DNA from: Vibrio chagasii
GTDB taxonomy: Bacteria; Pseudomonadota; Gammaproteobacteria; Enterobacterales; Vibrionaceae
Assembly (NCBI GenBank): GCA_041879415.1
Contig: CP090851.1
Location: 1,798,001-1,862,000, forward strand
Direction: 5' to 3'
DNA length: 64,000 bases
Part shown: positions 54,994-64,000 of the stretch, one piece after another
How positions within the stretch are numbered: the first letter of the stretch is position 1
How the letters are laid out: every line of letters starts with the position of its first letter
Notes under the pieces: generated by a model
Databases searched by the model: none
What the model was told of the DNA's origin: nothing
What the model saw: only the letters and a program-made list of their open reading frames with translations
Translations under genes and position numbers: made by a program

Positions 54994-55278
54994 CTACATT
55001 CCTGTGTTTACTCGTTCACGTAGCTCTTTGCCTGGTTTGAAGTGAGGAACGTATTTACCTTCTAACTCTACCTTGTCACCAGTCTTTGGGTTACGTCCAA
55101 CACGAGGCTCACGATAATGCAGAGAAAAGCTGCCAAAACCGCGAATTTCGATTCGATCACCACTTTCTAGTGTTGAAGCCATATGCTCTAAAATATCTTT
55201 TACAGCGTCTTCAATTTCTTTTGCAGAAAGATGCGTTTGCTCAGCGCACAGTCTTTCAATCAATTCAGACTTAGTCAT
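54994..55278 (-). CDS. ihfB: Integration host factor subunit beta
   Basis: 94-residue DNA-bending HU/IHF-family subunit. [18 protein letters not shown] start, [21 protein letters not shown] holds the beta-ribbon arm with the Pro that intercalates DNA. It follows rpsA, as in most gammaproteobacteria. Confidence 0.97.
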   Translation of the reverse strand: MTKSELIERLCAEQTHLSAKEIEDAVKDILEHMASTLESGDRIEIRGFGSFSLHYREPRVGRNPKTGDKVELEGKYVPHFKPGKELRERVNTGM

Positions 55279-55333
55279 AGTTACCCTCGTTGGTTTTCTT
55301 TTTAGAAATTATAGACCTATCGGAAAAATAAGC

Positions 55334-55364
55334 AAAAAAAAAGGAGCCTTACGGCTCCTTTCTT
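55334..55364 (-). terminator. Terminator of rpsA
   Basis: AAAGGAGCC (55340-55348), loop TTAC, GGCTCCTTT (55353-55361), followed on the minus strand by nine T. Confidence 0.9.
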
Positions 55365-55378
55365 AGCGAAAAGTTAAA

Positions 55379-57049
55379 TTATTCGCCTTTAGCAGCTTTG
55401 AATGCGTCTGCCATTGCGTTACCGAACGCGCCTTCTTCAGACTTGTTCAGTGAAGCCATTGCTTCTTGCTCATCAGCTTCATCTTTAGCTTTGATAGATA
55501 GGTTGATTACGCGGTTCTTACGGTCTACACCTGTGAACTTAGCTTCAACGCTGTCACCAACGCTTAGGATTAGAGATGCATCTTCGATACGATCGCGAGA
55601 TACTTCAGAAGCGCGGATGTAACCTTCAACGCCTTCGATTAGCTCGATAGTAGCGCCTTTCGCGTCAACTGCAGTAACAGTACCGTTTACAAGAACACCT
55701 TTCTTGTTGTCAGCAACGTATGCGTTGAACGGGTCGTTTTCCATTTGCTTAACGCCAAGAGAAATACGCTCACGCTCTGCATCTACTGCTAGAACAACTG
55801 CTGAGATTTCGTCGCCTTTCTTGTACTCACGTACAGCGTCTTCGCCAGCAACATTCCAAGAAATGTCAGATAGGTGTACTAGACCGTCGATACCGCCTTC
55901 TAGACCGATGAAGATACCAAAGTCAGTGATAGACTTGATCTTACCAGTAACTTTGTCGCCCTTAGCTTGCATTTCTGCAAATGACTGCCATGGGTTAGCT
56001 TTACACTGTTTCAGACCTAGAGAGATACGACGACGTTCTTCGTCGATATCAAGAACCATAACCTCAACTTCGTCGCCAACATTAACAACTTTAGAAGGGT
56101 GGATGTTCTTGTTAGTCCAATCCATTTCAGAAACGTGTACTAGACCTTCAACGCCTTCTTCGATTTCAACGAAGCAGCCGTAGTCAGTTAGGTTAGTAAC
56201 ACGACCAGAAAGCTTGTGACCTTCTGGGTAACGCTTAGCGATTGCTACCCATGGATCTTCGCCTAGTTGCTTAAGACCTAGTGAAACACGAGTGCGCTCA
56301 CGGTCGAACTTAAGAACTTTAACTAGGATTTCGTCACCAACGTTAACGATCTCTGATGGGTGCTTAACGCGCTTCCAAGCCATATCTGTGATATGTAGAA
56401 GACCGTCAACACCGCCAAGGTCAACGAATGCACCGTAGTCAGTAAGGTTCTTAACGATACCTTTAACTTCAGTACCTTCTTGTAGAGTCTCAAGAAGTTC
56501 GTCACGCTCAACACTGTTTTCAGATTCGATAACAGCACGACGAGAAACAACAACGTTGTTACGCTTCTGGTCTAGCTTGATTACTTTGAACTCTAGCTCT
56601 TTGTTTTCTAGGTGAGCAGTGTCACGGATAGGACGTACGTCTACTAGAGAACCTGGAAGGAAAGCACGGATACCGTTTAGTTCAACAGTGAAACCGCCTT
56701 TAACTTTACCGTTGATGATACCAACAACAGTTTCAGCTTCTTCGCAAGCTTTCTCAAGAACGATCCAAGCTTCGTGACGCTTAGCTTTCTCACGAGAAAG
56801 TTGAGTCTCACCGAAACCATCTTCAACAGCGTCTAGAGCTACGTCTACTTCAGCGCCAACTTCAACTTCAAGTTCGCCAGCAGCGTTCTTGAACTGTTCA
56901 GCAGGGATAGCAGATTCAGACTTAAGACCAGCGTCAACAAGAACGAAACCGTTCTCGATAGCTACTACAGTACCTTTAACGATGCTGCCTTGTTGGAATT
57001 CTGTTTCGTTTAGAAACTCTTCAAAGAGTTGAGCAAAAGATTCAGTCAT
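55379..57049 (-). CDS. rpsA: 30S ribosomal protein S1
   Basis: mRNA-binding ribosomal protein needed for initiation on structured or weak ribosome sites. 556 residues with six S1 repeats; repeated [13 protein letters not shown]... and ISLGLKQ motifs mark domains 3-6, and the first two domains are the diverged ribosome-binding ones ([11 protein letters not shown] at the start). The site before ATG is weak (GAAG), as in E. coli, and the leader folds into a GGA-loop hairpin. Confidence 0.97.
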   Translation of the reverse strand: MTESFAQLFEEFLNETEFQQGSIVKGTVVAIENGFVLVDAGLKSESAIPAEQFKNAAGELEVEVGAEVDVALDAVEDGFGETQLSREKAKRHEAWIVLEKACEEAETVVGIINGKVKGGFTVELNGIRAFLPGSLVDVRPIRDTAHLENKELEFKVIKLDQKRNNVVVSRRAVIESENSVERDELLETLQEGTEVKGIVKNLTDYGAFVDLGGVDGLLHITDMAWKRVKHPSEIVNVGDEILVKVLKFDRERTRVSLGLKQLGEDPWVAIAKRYPEGHKLSGRVTNLTDYGCFVEIEEGVEGLVHVSEMDWTNKNIHPSKVVNVGDEVEVMVLDIDEERRRISLGLKQCKANPWQSFAEMQAKGDKVTGKIKSITDFGIFIGLEGGIDGLVHLSDISWNVAGEDAVREYKKGDEISAVVLAVDAERERISLGVKQMENDPFNAYVADNKKGVLVNGTVTAVDAKGATIELIEGVEGYIRASEVSRDRIEDASLILSVGDSVEAKFTGVDRKNRVINLSIKAKDEADEQEAMASLNKSEEGAFGNAMADAFKAAKGE

Positions 57050-57074
57050 TATTTAATCTTCAATAATTAAACGT

Positions 57075-57131
57075 CCATGGGTATCCTACCGCATGGGGTT
57101 GATAAATTCGCCGGTCATCATCCTTGCGACC
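57075..57131 (-). promoter_or_regulatory. Candidate S1 autoregulatory leader of rpsA
   Basis: On the minus strand CCATG-C-GGTA, loop GGA, TACC-CATGG (57096-57075) forms a nine-pair hairpin with one bulged C and an apical GGA. A second stem GGTC...GACC (57131-57113) also shows AGGA in its loop. In E. coli the rpsA initiation region is built of hairpins with GGA loops that bind S1, and gammaproteobacteria share this. Confidence 0.7.
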
Positions 57132-57155
57132 AACGTTCTTGCCAGCCGGGCAGAA

Positions 57156-57836
57156 TTACCCAGCTAGTTTCGATTCAATATAGTGTAGTGCTTTTTCTAC
57201 TACCTGCTCAATATTCATTGAGGTGGAATCAAGCACTAGAGCATCCTCTGCAGGGCGAAGTGGCGCCACTGGGCGATTACGATCTCGGTCGTCTCGCTCT
57301 TGGATCTCGCTCAAAAGGTCGTCAAATTTAACATCTAACCCCTTCTGTTGCAACTGTTTAAGGCGGCGAGTCGCACGCTCTTCTGCACTTGCATCTAAAA
57401 ATATTTTTGCTTCTGCTTCAGGGAAGACAACGGTTCCCATATCGCGACCATCAGCCACCAAACCTGGCGCTGCGCTGAATGCACGCTGACGACGAAGTAG
57501 TGCTTCACGTACGCGAGGTAATGCAGCAACTTTTGAAGCCGCCATGCCAGTCTCTTCTTTACGAAGTTCACCCGACACATCTTCACCTTCTAGGATAACC
57601 TTAACTAGGTCGCCTTCAGCAATAAACTGAACGTCTAAATGAGTTGCAAGAGGAACTAAAGCGTCTTCCGATTCAGTATCTACACCGTGATGAATTGCTG
57701 CTAAAGCCAGTACGCGATAGATCGCACCTGAATCTAGAAGATGAAAGCCTAGCTTATCTGCTAGTAACATACACAGGGTACCTTTACCTGCACCACTTGG
57801 TCCATCAACCGTAATCACTGGGCTTTGAGAAGGCAT
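57156..57836 (-). CDS. cmk: Cytidylate kinase
   Basis: Phosphorylates CMP and dCMP. 226 residues: P-loop GPSGAGKGT near 12-20, [13 protein letters not shown], and the [19 protein letters not shown] substrate region near 180-200. It lies upstream of rpsA, the conserved cmk-rpsA-ihfB order. Confidence 0.97.
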   Translation of the reverse strand: MPSQSPVITVDGPSGAGKGTLCMLLADKLGFHLLDSGAIYRVLALAAIHHGVDTESEDALVPLATHLDVQFIAEGDLVKVILEGEDVSGELRKEETGMAASKVAALPRVREALLRRQRAFSAAPGLVADGRDMGTVVFPEAEAKIFLDASAEERATRRLKQLQQKGLDVKFDDLLSEIQERDDRDRNRPVAPLRPAEDALVLDSTSMNIEQVVEKALHYIESKLAG

Positions 57837-58035
57837 CTTTTACTCCACGTTTAGTCGTAAGTTTTATTCTGTACTAGCGAGTCGCCACTACTTTATAGGC
57901 GGCATATTATAGAGAAAAATTGGAAGTCGAGCGAGGTAAATCTCAGATAATTCCAAGATGATGATGCATTCGATAATGCAACTGGCCTAATATCAATCAC
58001 CTGATGCTAATAAGGCTTTCTATTGGCAGTAAATC
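57837..58035. promoter_or_regulatory. Region upstream of cmk
   Basis: About 200 bases between the kdsB terminator and cmk; no frame or clear repeat seen. It must hold the cmk-rpsA promoter. Confidence 0.4.
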
Positions 58036-58067
58036 GGCATAAAAAAGCCTCGCACGAGCGAGGCTAA
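58036..58067 (-). terminator. Terminator of the comEC-msbA-lpxK-ycaR-kdsB cluster
   Basis: AGCCTCGC (58046-58053), loop ACGA, GCGAGGCT (58058-58065), followed on the minus strand by TTTTTT. Confidence 0.9.
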
Positions 58068-58091
58068 GTATATTTGTTACTTCAAGCAAGT

Positions 58092-58838
58092 TTAACCAAT
58101 GATGGCGCGTACTGCTTCCAAGTCTTCTGGAGTATCAACCCCTGCAGCGGGCGCTTCAACAGCAACATCTACGTGAATCTTCTCACCGTACCAAAGTACG
58201 CGAAGTTGCTCTAGGCACTCAATACGCTCTAGGGTGCTTGGTTCCCAGTTGATGTAGGTATTGATGAAACCCGCTCGGTAAGCGTAAATACCAATATGAC
58301 GAAGCAACGGAGATTCTGCAGCAGTACCGTTATTAGCGTAAGCGTCGCGATCCCAAGGAATCGTTGCACGGCTAAAGTACAGTGCATAACCGTCTTTATC
58401 CGTTACTACTTTTACAGCATTAGGGTTAAACACCTCATCAACGTGAGAGATTTCTACACCAAGTGTGGCCATCGGTGCTGTGCTGTTTGCTAGGTTATTT
58501 GCTACCTGATTAATAATCGCAGGTGGAATAAGTGGCTCATCCCCTTGTACGTTCACAATAATGTGGTCATCAGGGATGTTCATCACTTCAATCACTTCAG
58601 CTAGGCGTTCAGTACCAGACTCGTGATTCGGTGACGTCATACACACAGTCGCACCAAATGCTTTCGCAGCCTTTTCAACGCGAGCATCATCGGTTGCGAT
58701 AATAACGTTATCAGCCCCCGCTTTCATTGACTGTTCGTATACCCATTGAATCATCGGTTTGCCGCCAATGTCAGCCAAAGGCTTACCTGGCAAACGGCTC
58801 GATTGATATCTTGCTGGTATAACTACCGTGTAAGACAT
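58092..58838 (-). CDS. kdsB: CMP-KDO synthetase
   Basis: 3-deoxy-manno-octulosonate cytidylyltransferase, which activates KDO for LPS core. 248 residues: [24 protein letters not shown] nucleotide loop, [10 protein letters not shown], and [12 protein letters not shown]. The ATG shares one base with the ycaR stop (TAATG). Last gene of the cluster. Confidence 0.97.
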   Translation of the reverse strand: MSYTVVIPARYQSSRLPGKPLADIGGKPMIQWVYEQSMKAGADNVIIATDDARVEKAAKAFGATVCMTSPNHESGTERLAEVIEVMNIPDDHIIVNVQGDEPLIPPAIINQVANNLANSTAPMATLGVEISHVDEVFNPNAVKVVTDKDGYALYFSRATIPWDRDAYANNGTAAESPLLRHIGIYAYRAGFINTYINWEPSTLERIECLEQLRVLWYGEKIHVDVAVEAPAAGVDTPEDLEAVRAIIG

Positions 58839-59017
58839 TACTTGCCCTCATCCATTGAAAGAGTACGAGCTTCAGGTTCAAGAAGAACAGGAATACCCTC
58901 TTTAATTGGGTAAGCTAGGCGATCGATTTTACAAACAAGCTCTTGCTTATCCTTGTCAAAAGTTAGTTTACCTTTACATACAGGGCAAGCAACGATCTCA
59001 AGCAGACGGTGATCCAT
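58838..59017 (-). CDS. ycaR: Trm112/YcaR family small zinc-binding protein
   Basis: 59 residues, ATG 59017, TAA 58838-58840. [18 protein letters not shown] carries a CPVC pair. The second pair of the usual zinc ribbon is reduced: there is a single Cys in [27 protein letters not shown] is the conserved family tail. Trm112-like proteins elsewhere activate methyltransferases; the bacterial YcaR role is unknown. It overlaps lpxK by 20 bases and kdsB by one, as part of the conserved lpxK-ycaR-kdsB unit. Confidence 0.92.
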   Translation of the reverse strand: MDHRLLEIVACPVCKGKLTFDKDKQELVCKIDRLAYPIKEGIPVLLEPEARTLSMDEGK

Positions 59018-60005
59018 AGTATTCCATAACCTCTTTTATTCTTTTTAAAATTTGCTGTTGCGCTTCTTCATCGAACTGCGCAGAAACTGGAAGATACCAC
59101 CAGTTGTCTTGAGCATATTCTTCACATTTTACAGCGTCTTTTTCTGTCATAATTATATTCATACCTTTCTTTGCTAAGGCATGAAGTTCATCTTTATCAA
59201 AATCCTGATGATCGGCGAAACCTTGTGTGTAAATCACATCACCATCAAGATCGTCTAATGTTTTGAAAAAGCGTGGCGGGTGCCCTATTCCAGCAAAAGC
59301 CACCAGCTTTGATAATTCTGAAACTGGCTTTTTCTGACCAGTCTTCAGATTAACGGCTTCACTCGGCGCCAAAGACATTGAGAACTCTCGCCCTTGTGCC
59401 TTTCCTCCATTGTTAATCAAGAAATCTACGTCAGCCAAACGTGATACTGGCTCTCGTAACGGGCCTAATGGAATCAGACTCTCGTTACCAAAACGCCTTA
59501 CACCGTCGATAACTGAAAACTCAATATCACGCTCAAGCGCATAATGCTGCAAACCATCATCAGTAATAATGACATTCACGCCTTGATTCAATAAAGCCTT
59601 TACCGCATTCGCTCTTACTGGGTCAACCGCTACTGGCGCGCCCGTTCGCTTGCGAATCAAGCGGGGTTCATCACCCGAGTGTTCAGCAGGCGTGTTATCG
59701 TCTAAAACTAAAGGGTAACTCGGCGCTTTTGCACCGTAGCCACGAGAAACCACACCGGGGTTAAAACCGTTGGCTTGAAGCATCTCAACCAGCCAAATCA
59801 CAACGGGGGTTTTACCATTGCCACCAGCGGTAATGTTACCAACAACAATTACTGGTAAAGGTGGTCGATAAGTTTCTTTCTTTCCAGATAGATAAGCATC
59901 ACGTCGCTGCCCACTGATCATTTTGAACAGCAGACTCAATGGCCACAATAGCGGCCAAAGAAGATATTTTAACGAGTGATTGTTAAACCAAATCTTTTCG
60001 ATCAC
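58998..60005 (-). CDS. lpxK: Tetraacyldisaccharide 4'-kinase
   Basis: Inner-membrane-associated kinase making lipid IVA. 335 residues: N-terminal membrane helix ([20 protein letters not shown]), P-loop [19 protein letters not shown] near 55-72, and [12 protein letters not shown] with catalytic residues near 140. It is 15 bases after msbA, coupling lipid A synthesis with export. Confidence 0.96.
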   Translation of the reverse strand: MIEKIWFNNHSLKYLLWPLLWPLSLLFKMISGQRRDAYLSGKKETYRPPLPVIVVGNITAGGNGKTPVVIWLVEMLQANGFNPGVVSRGYGAKAPSYPLVLDDNTPAEHSGDEPRLIRKRTGAPVAVDPVRANAVKALLNQGVNVIITDDGLQHYALERDIEFSVIDGVRRFGNESLIPLGPLREPVSRLADVDFLINNGGKAQGREFSMSLAPSEAVNLKTGQKKPVSELSKLVAFAGIGHPPRFFKTLDDLDGDVIYTQGFADHQDFDKDELHALAKKGMNIIMTEKDAVKCEEYAQDNWWYLPVSAQFDEEAQQQILKRIKEVMEYYGSPSA

Positions 60006-60020
60006 AACAAAGACCTAATC

Positions 60021-61769
60021 TTATCCGCTGAACTGAATTCGATGCAGTTGAGCATAGGCACCATCATGAGCGATTAGCTCTGCGTGAGGGCCTCTTTCTA
60101 CAATCTGACCATCATCAACCACTAAGATTTCATCAGCTTGTTCGATCGTCGATAGTCGGTGAGCAATAACCAACACAGTTTTATCTTTTTGCAGTTCTTC
60201 TAATGCAGATTGAATCGCTCTTTCTGACTCAGTATCCAGCGCAGACGTCGCCTCATCAAGAATCAGAACTGGCGCGTCTCTCAACAGTGCTCGCGCGATC
60301 GCGATACGTTGTCTTTGACCACCAGACAAACTCGCACCGTTTTCACCCACTACAGTATCAATACCATTTTCCATGCCTTCGATGAATTCAGTCGCATGAG
60401 CAAGTTTAGCAGCATGTTCGATCTGCTCGCGGGAGTACTTCTCTTCCGCAGCATAAGCGATATTGTTCGCAACGGTGTCATTGAATAGGTGTACGTTTTG
60501 AGAAACCAGAGCAAAGTGCTCACGCAAGTTTTTCAGTTCGTAATCACGAATGTCATGGCCATCCAGTTCAATAGAACCAGAGTCTACGTCATAGAAGCGA
60601 GTAAATAGGTTAGCAATGGTACTCTTACCTGAGCCCGAACGCCCAACAAGTGCAACCGTCTTACCTTTAGGTATATTAAAGCTCACATTATCCAATGCAG
60701 GCTTCTCGGCGCCTTCGTAAGTAAAGGTCACGTCTTTTACTGCAACATCACCACCGACAGTTTCAGGTTTCAAAGTACCTTTGTTCTGCTCGGTGTCTAA
60801 GTCCATTAAGCCAAACAGTGTCGTACTTGCAGCCATACCACGTTGGAATTCAGAGGTTACGTTAGTTAATGCTTTTAGTGGACGCATTAGGCCAAACATT
60901 GCTGAGAACACCACCGTAAACGTACCCGGCGTTAGCTCAGCCTTAATTGAATCAACGCTTGCCAAGACAAGTACAACAACAATTGCAACCGATGCAATCA
61001 TCTGAATGATCGGGTTAGCGGCCGCTTGAGCTGTTACTAGCTTCATGCTCTGTTGACGCATCTGGTTACTTACTTTATCAAAGCGATGCTTTTCTAAATC
61101 CTGACCGCCGTAAGTAAGCACCACTTTGTGCCCTTTCAGCATTTGTTCTGCTGAAGAAGCAACGTGGCCCATGCTGGTTTGCATGTTTTTAGAAATCTTT
61201 CTGAATCGCTTCGATACTATGCTGATTGCCCAAGCTACAAGTGGAGCAACCGCAAATAGAACCAAAGATAACTGCCAGCTGTTCCAGAACATCAAGGTTA
61301 ACAAACCAATGATGCTTGCACCTTCACGAACAATACTCACCAGTGCTTTACTGGTTGCTGCAGAAACTTGCTCTGAATCGTAGGTGATTCGAGACAGCAG
61401 CGCACCCGTCTGCTCTTTATCAAAGAAAGAGACTGGCATGTGCATAAAGTGACTGAATATTTTACGGCGGATTTCCATCACCACATTGCCAGAAACCCAG
61501 CTCAAGCAATAGGTAGATACGAAACCGCTGACGCCACGAATGAACATCATGGCAAAGATAATAAGAGGGAGTGTGCGCAGGAAATCAGATTCTGCACTAC
61601 CAAAGCCTTCATCAAGTAATGGCTTTAGCAAAGAAATCATGTAGGTATCAGAGACGGCATTTATAATAAGCGCAATAACCGCAACACCAAGGCCAGCCTT
61701 ATATAGTCGAATATAAGTCCAAAGTCGTTTAAATGTGACCCAGGTAGTTTCATCTGTTTGTGTTGACAT
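60021..61769 (-). CDS. msbA: Lipid A ABC exporter MsbA
   Basis: Flippase moving core-lipid A across the inner membrane. 582 residues from ATG 61769 ([10 protein letters not shown]), exactly E. coli length; an in-frame codon at 61790 would add seven. Six membrane helices (about 1-320), then the ATPase: Walker [10 protein letters not shown] near 376-384, signature [16 protein letters not shown], Walker [13 protein letters not shown], and the H-loop Ala-His-Arg in VIAHRLSTI. Confidence 0.97.
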   Translation of the reverse strand: MSTQTDETTWVTFKRLWTYIRLYKAGLGVAVIALIINAVSDTYMISLLKPLLDEGFGSAESDFLRTLPLIIFAMMFIRGVSGFVSTYCLSWVSGNVVMEIRRKIFSHFMHMPVSFFDKEQTGALLSRITYDSEQVSAATSKALVSIVREGASIIGLLTLMFWNSWQLSLVLFAVAPLVAWAISIVSKRFRKISKNMQTSMGHVASSAEQMLKGHKVVLTYGGQDLEKHRFDKVSNQMRQQSMKLVTAQAAANPIIQMIASVAIVVVLVLASVDSIKAELTPGTFTVVFSAMFGLMRPLKALTNVTSEFQRGMAASTTLFGLMDLDTEQNKGTLKPETVGGDVAVKDVTFTYEGAEKPALDNVSFNIPKGKTVALVGRSGSGKSTIANLFTRFYDVDSGSIELDGHDIRDYELKNLREHFALVSQNVHLFNDTVANNIAYAAEEKYSREQIEHAAKLAHATEFIEGMENGIDTVVGENGASLSGGQRQRIAIARALLRDAPVLILDEATSALDTESERAIQSALEELQKDKTVLVIAHRLSTIEQADEILVVDDGQIVERGPHAELIAHDGAYAQLHRIQFSG

Positions 61770-61800
61770 AAAATCGCTTAATTTTCTCACAATAATCTAT

Positions 61801-64000
61801 CTATTCTACTCCCTTACGAAGCATCTGCCTATACCACTGCCGCCCTTGTTCCTCTCTAATCGTATGATAATGCCAACCTTCTTGGTCAATAGTGATGGTT
61901 ATTTGTCCACTTTCACCAGTATCAAGCCAGGCACTTCCACTTTGTAGGTAACGTTGAATGACAGACTCACTTGGCATCCCCCATTGATTACCTTTTGCCA
62001 ACGAAGCAATCGCTAACTTTGGTGAAACTGCTTCTATGAAAGGTGTAATAGATGAAGTGTCACTGCCATGATGAGGCACGAGCATGACATCGCTTTTTAG
62101 CTGTTCGCCTTCCCGAGCAAGTAACCACTCACTCACAAGTTCAATATCACCCGTGAGCAACATCGAAAAGCCCGAACCTGGTTCAATAATCCGTATGACA
62201 CAAGAGTGTGGGTTATACGCCCTATTCACTACTTTTGGCGGCCACAACACCTCGAACTGCAAGCTCTGCCATTCCCACACCTCACCTAACGTACATGCTT
62301 GAACAACTGAGCTCATTTGATGATTCAAACTTTGGCTAGCTCTTATCCATTCAGGCTGATAGTTCTCAAGCAATGCAGGGTAACCGCCAGCGTGATCAGA
62401 ATCGAAATGGCTAATGATCACTCCTTGAATTTCATCAATACCTCTTTGCGATAAAGTAGGAATCAATAGTGACTCGACCATCGACCCTCCCGGCCACGCG
62501 TTACCTAAATCGTACACCACCACGTGACTGTTCTTTTCAAGGATGATAGACAAGCCATGCCCTACATCCAAAACATCAATAGTTAACCTGTCCTGTTTAA
62601 CTTTGCCAAACTCCCACCACAACAGGAATACAGAAATGATGACAACAGCTGCTCCATGTTTAATGTATCGAGCAATAAAACCGAAGAATAAGATAAGAAA
62701 AACGAGCAGCACGGTTACGTGATTATCTACCTGAATCCAAAACTGTTCAGAAAAAGACAAGCTAAACACCAAGGGTTCAAGTGATAAATCAACCAGTCTC
62801 CATAACTGAGTAGAGAAATGAGCCATTGATTCGTTGTCCCCAATTACTGATTCAGCTATCAAACTTAGAAACATCGACAAAAACAGCAAAGGTATCGTCA
62901 CCATTGATACCCAAGGCAATAGCAGCAAATTATAGACAACCGAGACCAAGCTAACGCCTTTGAAAAACAACATCGAAAAGGGCGCAATTAACAAGGTCAG
63001 CATGACCTGTATTTTGATGAGCTTTAGCATTCGTTCAGTAAAGGTAGAATTTGAAGAAGAGACATTAGTATTGAACGCAATGTAGAGAACCGCCCCCAAT
63101 GTGCCAAAAGATAGCCAGAAGCTACTTGATAACACAGAAAAAGGCCAAATAACGAGAACGATACACAAGCTGATTAAAACACAACGAGCCACGCTGATGC
63201 TTTGCCCACGCCACAGAAAGTAACTCGCCACGACACACATCACTAGCGCTCTCAGGGTCGGCAGTGTAAACCCAGCAAACCAACTGTAGAAATAAGCAAA
63301 GCCTAAACCAAACACTGTCGGAAACCATAACAACTGAGGAGACAACAAACGCACTAGCTTCCCTACCTGATAACCGATTCCGAAGGCAATACCAATGTGA
63401 AGCCCAGAAATCGCCATCAAATGAATCAAGCCACTGCTCTTTAGCAAATCCCAACGCAAAGAAGGAATGAGATCTCGATAGCCGAAACTCAAAGCGACTA
63501 TTAGGTCGTTATTGTTTAGCAGGCTGAGATTATCAAGACTGCGCTCGAACCACCGAGCACGTAGATGGCTGCTAGAGTAAATTCTATATTTAGTATCCGT
63601 TCGATAATTCGCATTTGCCGTAACCCCAGTGCTAAACAGGTGCTTTTCCAAGTCAAAGCCCGCTTCATTAAGCTTCCCAAAAACAGGCTTGATACTGACC
63701 GACAAATGAACGTCATCACCCAAAGTGAGCTTGAAAGGCGTAAACAATCGCAATTTTATCAATTGAGGAAAGATTAATTTTTCACCGTCAATTGATCTAA
63801 CTACTACTACGCTTTCAAAACCATGGCTATTTTCACTAAAAAGACTAACTACTGAGGCATTTATGGTAGTATTCTGCCCTGATTGAAATAAGCGACTTGT
63901 TTGGATTTCAATCGCATTCCCTAGGCATACAACGAGTATCAACGCAGTAGCTAGACCTCTTGTATGTCGGAAAACGCTATACTTTATTGATGCGATTAGT
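61801..64000 (-). CDS. comEC: DNA internalisation channel ComEC/Rec2 (5' partial)
   Basis: Inner-membrane channel carrying transforming DNA in naturally competent bacteria. The visible 730 or so residues hold the DUF4131 region, the competence domain (GLIHLMAISGLHIGIAFGIGY, then GFTLPTLRALVMC) with many membrane helices, and a C-terminal metallo-beta-lactamase-like domain (VYDLGNAW, ISHFDSDHAGG, LLTGDIE, VPHHGSDTSS). The frame has no stop back to the window edge, and the residues before 63942 (FRHTRGLATALILVV) read as membrane protein. The true start therefore lies beyond 64000. Confidence 0.93.
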   Translation of the reverse strand, partial: LIASIKYSVFRHTRGLATALILVVCLGNAIEIQTSRLFQSGQNTTINASVVSLFSENSHGFESVVVVRSIDGEKLIFPQLIKLRLFTPFKLTLGDDVHLSVSIKPVFGKLNEAGFDLEKHLFSTGVTANANYRTDTKYRIYSSSHLRARWFERSLDNLSLLNNNDLIVALSFGYRDLIPSLRWDLLKSSGLIHLMAISGLHIGIAFGIGYQVGKLVRLLSPQLLWFPTVFGLGFAYFYSWFAGFTLPTLRALVMCVVASYFLWRGQSISVARCVLISLCIVLVIWPFSVLSSSFWLSFGTLGAVLYIAFNTNVSSSNSTFTERMLKLIKIQVMLTLLIAPFSMLFFKGVSLVSVVYNLLLLPWVSMVTIPLLFLSMFLSLIAESVIGDNESMAHFSTQLWRLVDLSLEPLVFSLSFSEQFWIQVDNHVTVLLVFLILFFGFIARYIKHGAAVVIISVFLLWWEFGKVKQDRLTIDVLDVGHGLSIILEKNSHVVVYDLGNAWPGGSMVESLLIPTLSQRGIDEIQGVIISHFDSDHAGGYPALLENYQPEWIRASQSLNHQMSSVVQACTLGEVWEWQSLQFEVLWPPKVVNRAYNPHSCVIRIIEPGSGFSMLLTGDIELVSEWLLAREGEQLKSDVMLVPHHGSDTSSITPFIEAVSPKLAIASLAKGNQWGMPSESVIQRYLQSGSAWLDTGESGQITITIDQEGWHYHTIREEQGRQWYRQMLRKGVE

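Noticed and set aside
63942..63942. Codon at 63942 as the true start of comEC
   Set aside because: The frame is open to the window edge with membrane-protein-like residues before it, and ComEC normally has more N-terminal helices. The gene is partial here.

Overview
The window looks like a stretch of the main chromosome of a marine Vibrio, most like the Splendidus clade. The reasons are a torE-torC-torA trimethylamine N-oxide respiration operon, a VicH-type H-NS, a lysine riboswitch on an NhaC-type carrier, the lrp-ftsK-lolA-rarA-serS and cmk-rpsA-ihfB-lapA-lapB-pyrF gene orders, a roughly 44% GC appearance and heavy CTA/GTA codon use. The species is inferred. I see no prophage, transposase, integron, CRISPR array, rRNA or tRNA. 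Nearly all of the window is conserved core genome, and what is less expected lies mostly in the intergenic DNA.

Layout. 1-80 is the tail of a membrane protein. 360-4261 is torECA (minus) with no torD beside it. 4699-5493 is a FetB-like permease without its ATPase, followed by a DnaA-box hairpin. 5793-6635 is focA behind an FNR-like site. 6998-10402 holds a coiled-coil lipoprotein, a TIGR02647 protein, an NAD-binding epimerase-like protein and a YdcF-like protein. 10503-16026 holds tdk, cysS, ppiB, lpxH, an EAL-HDOD signalling protein and ychJ. 16191-23664 is the complete histidine operon hisL-G-D-C-B-H-A-F-IE, with a leader peptide carrying five consecutive His codons and an attenuator. 23832-25712 is a NhaC-family carrier under a lysine riboswitch (lysW type).

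26079-31892 holds hns, gsk, a small acidic protein, mnmA, hflD and purB. gsk and purB each have a PurR-type palindrome. 32167-33474 is htpX plus an unlisted 55-residue gene. 33558-38693 is the biotin cluster bioB-F-C-D, divergent from bioA across a BirA operator. 38830-48012 holds ybiI, serS, rarA, lolA, ftsK, lrp and ald. 48175-54864 holds a methyltransferase, cysB, an unknown membrane-anchored coiled-coil protein, miaE, pyrF and lapB-lapA. 54994-57836 is ihfB, rpsA and cmk; the rpsA leader shows a GGA-loop hairpin like the S1 autoregulation element. 58092-64000 is the envelope cluster kdsB, ycaR, lpxK, msbA and comEC, the last cut by the window edge.

How the genes fit together. Anaerobic respiration and fermentation (torECA, focA) sit at the left. 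Biosynthesis of histidine, biotin, purines and pyrimidines is controlled by attenuation, BirA and PurR, and lysine uptake by a riboswitch. Lipid A synthesis and its control (lpxH, kdsB, lpxK, msbA, lapAB) recur across the window. Start sites were re-chosen from Shine-Dalgarno spacing, family alignment from memory, and overlaps. No database search could be run.
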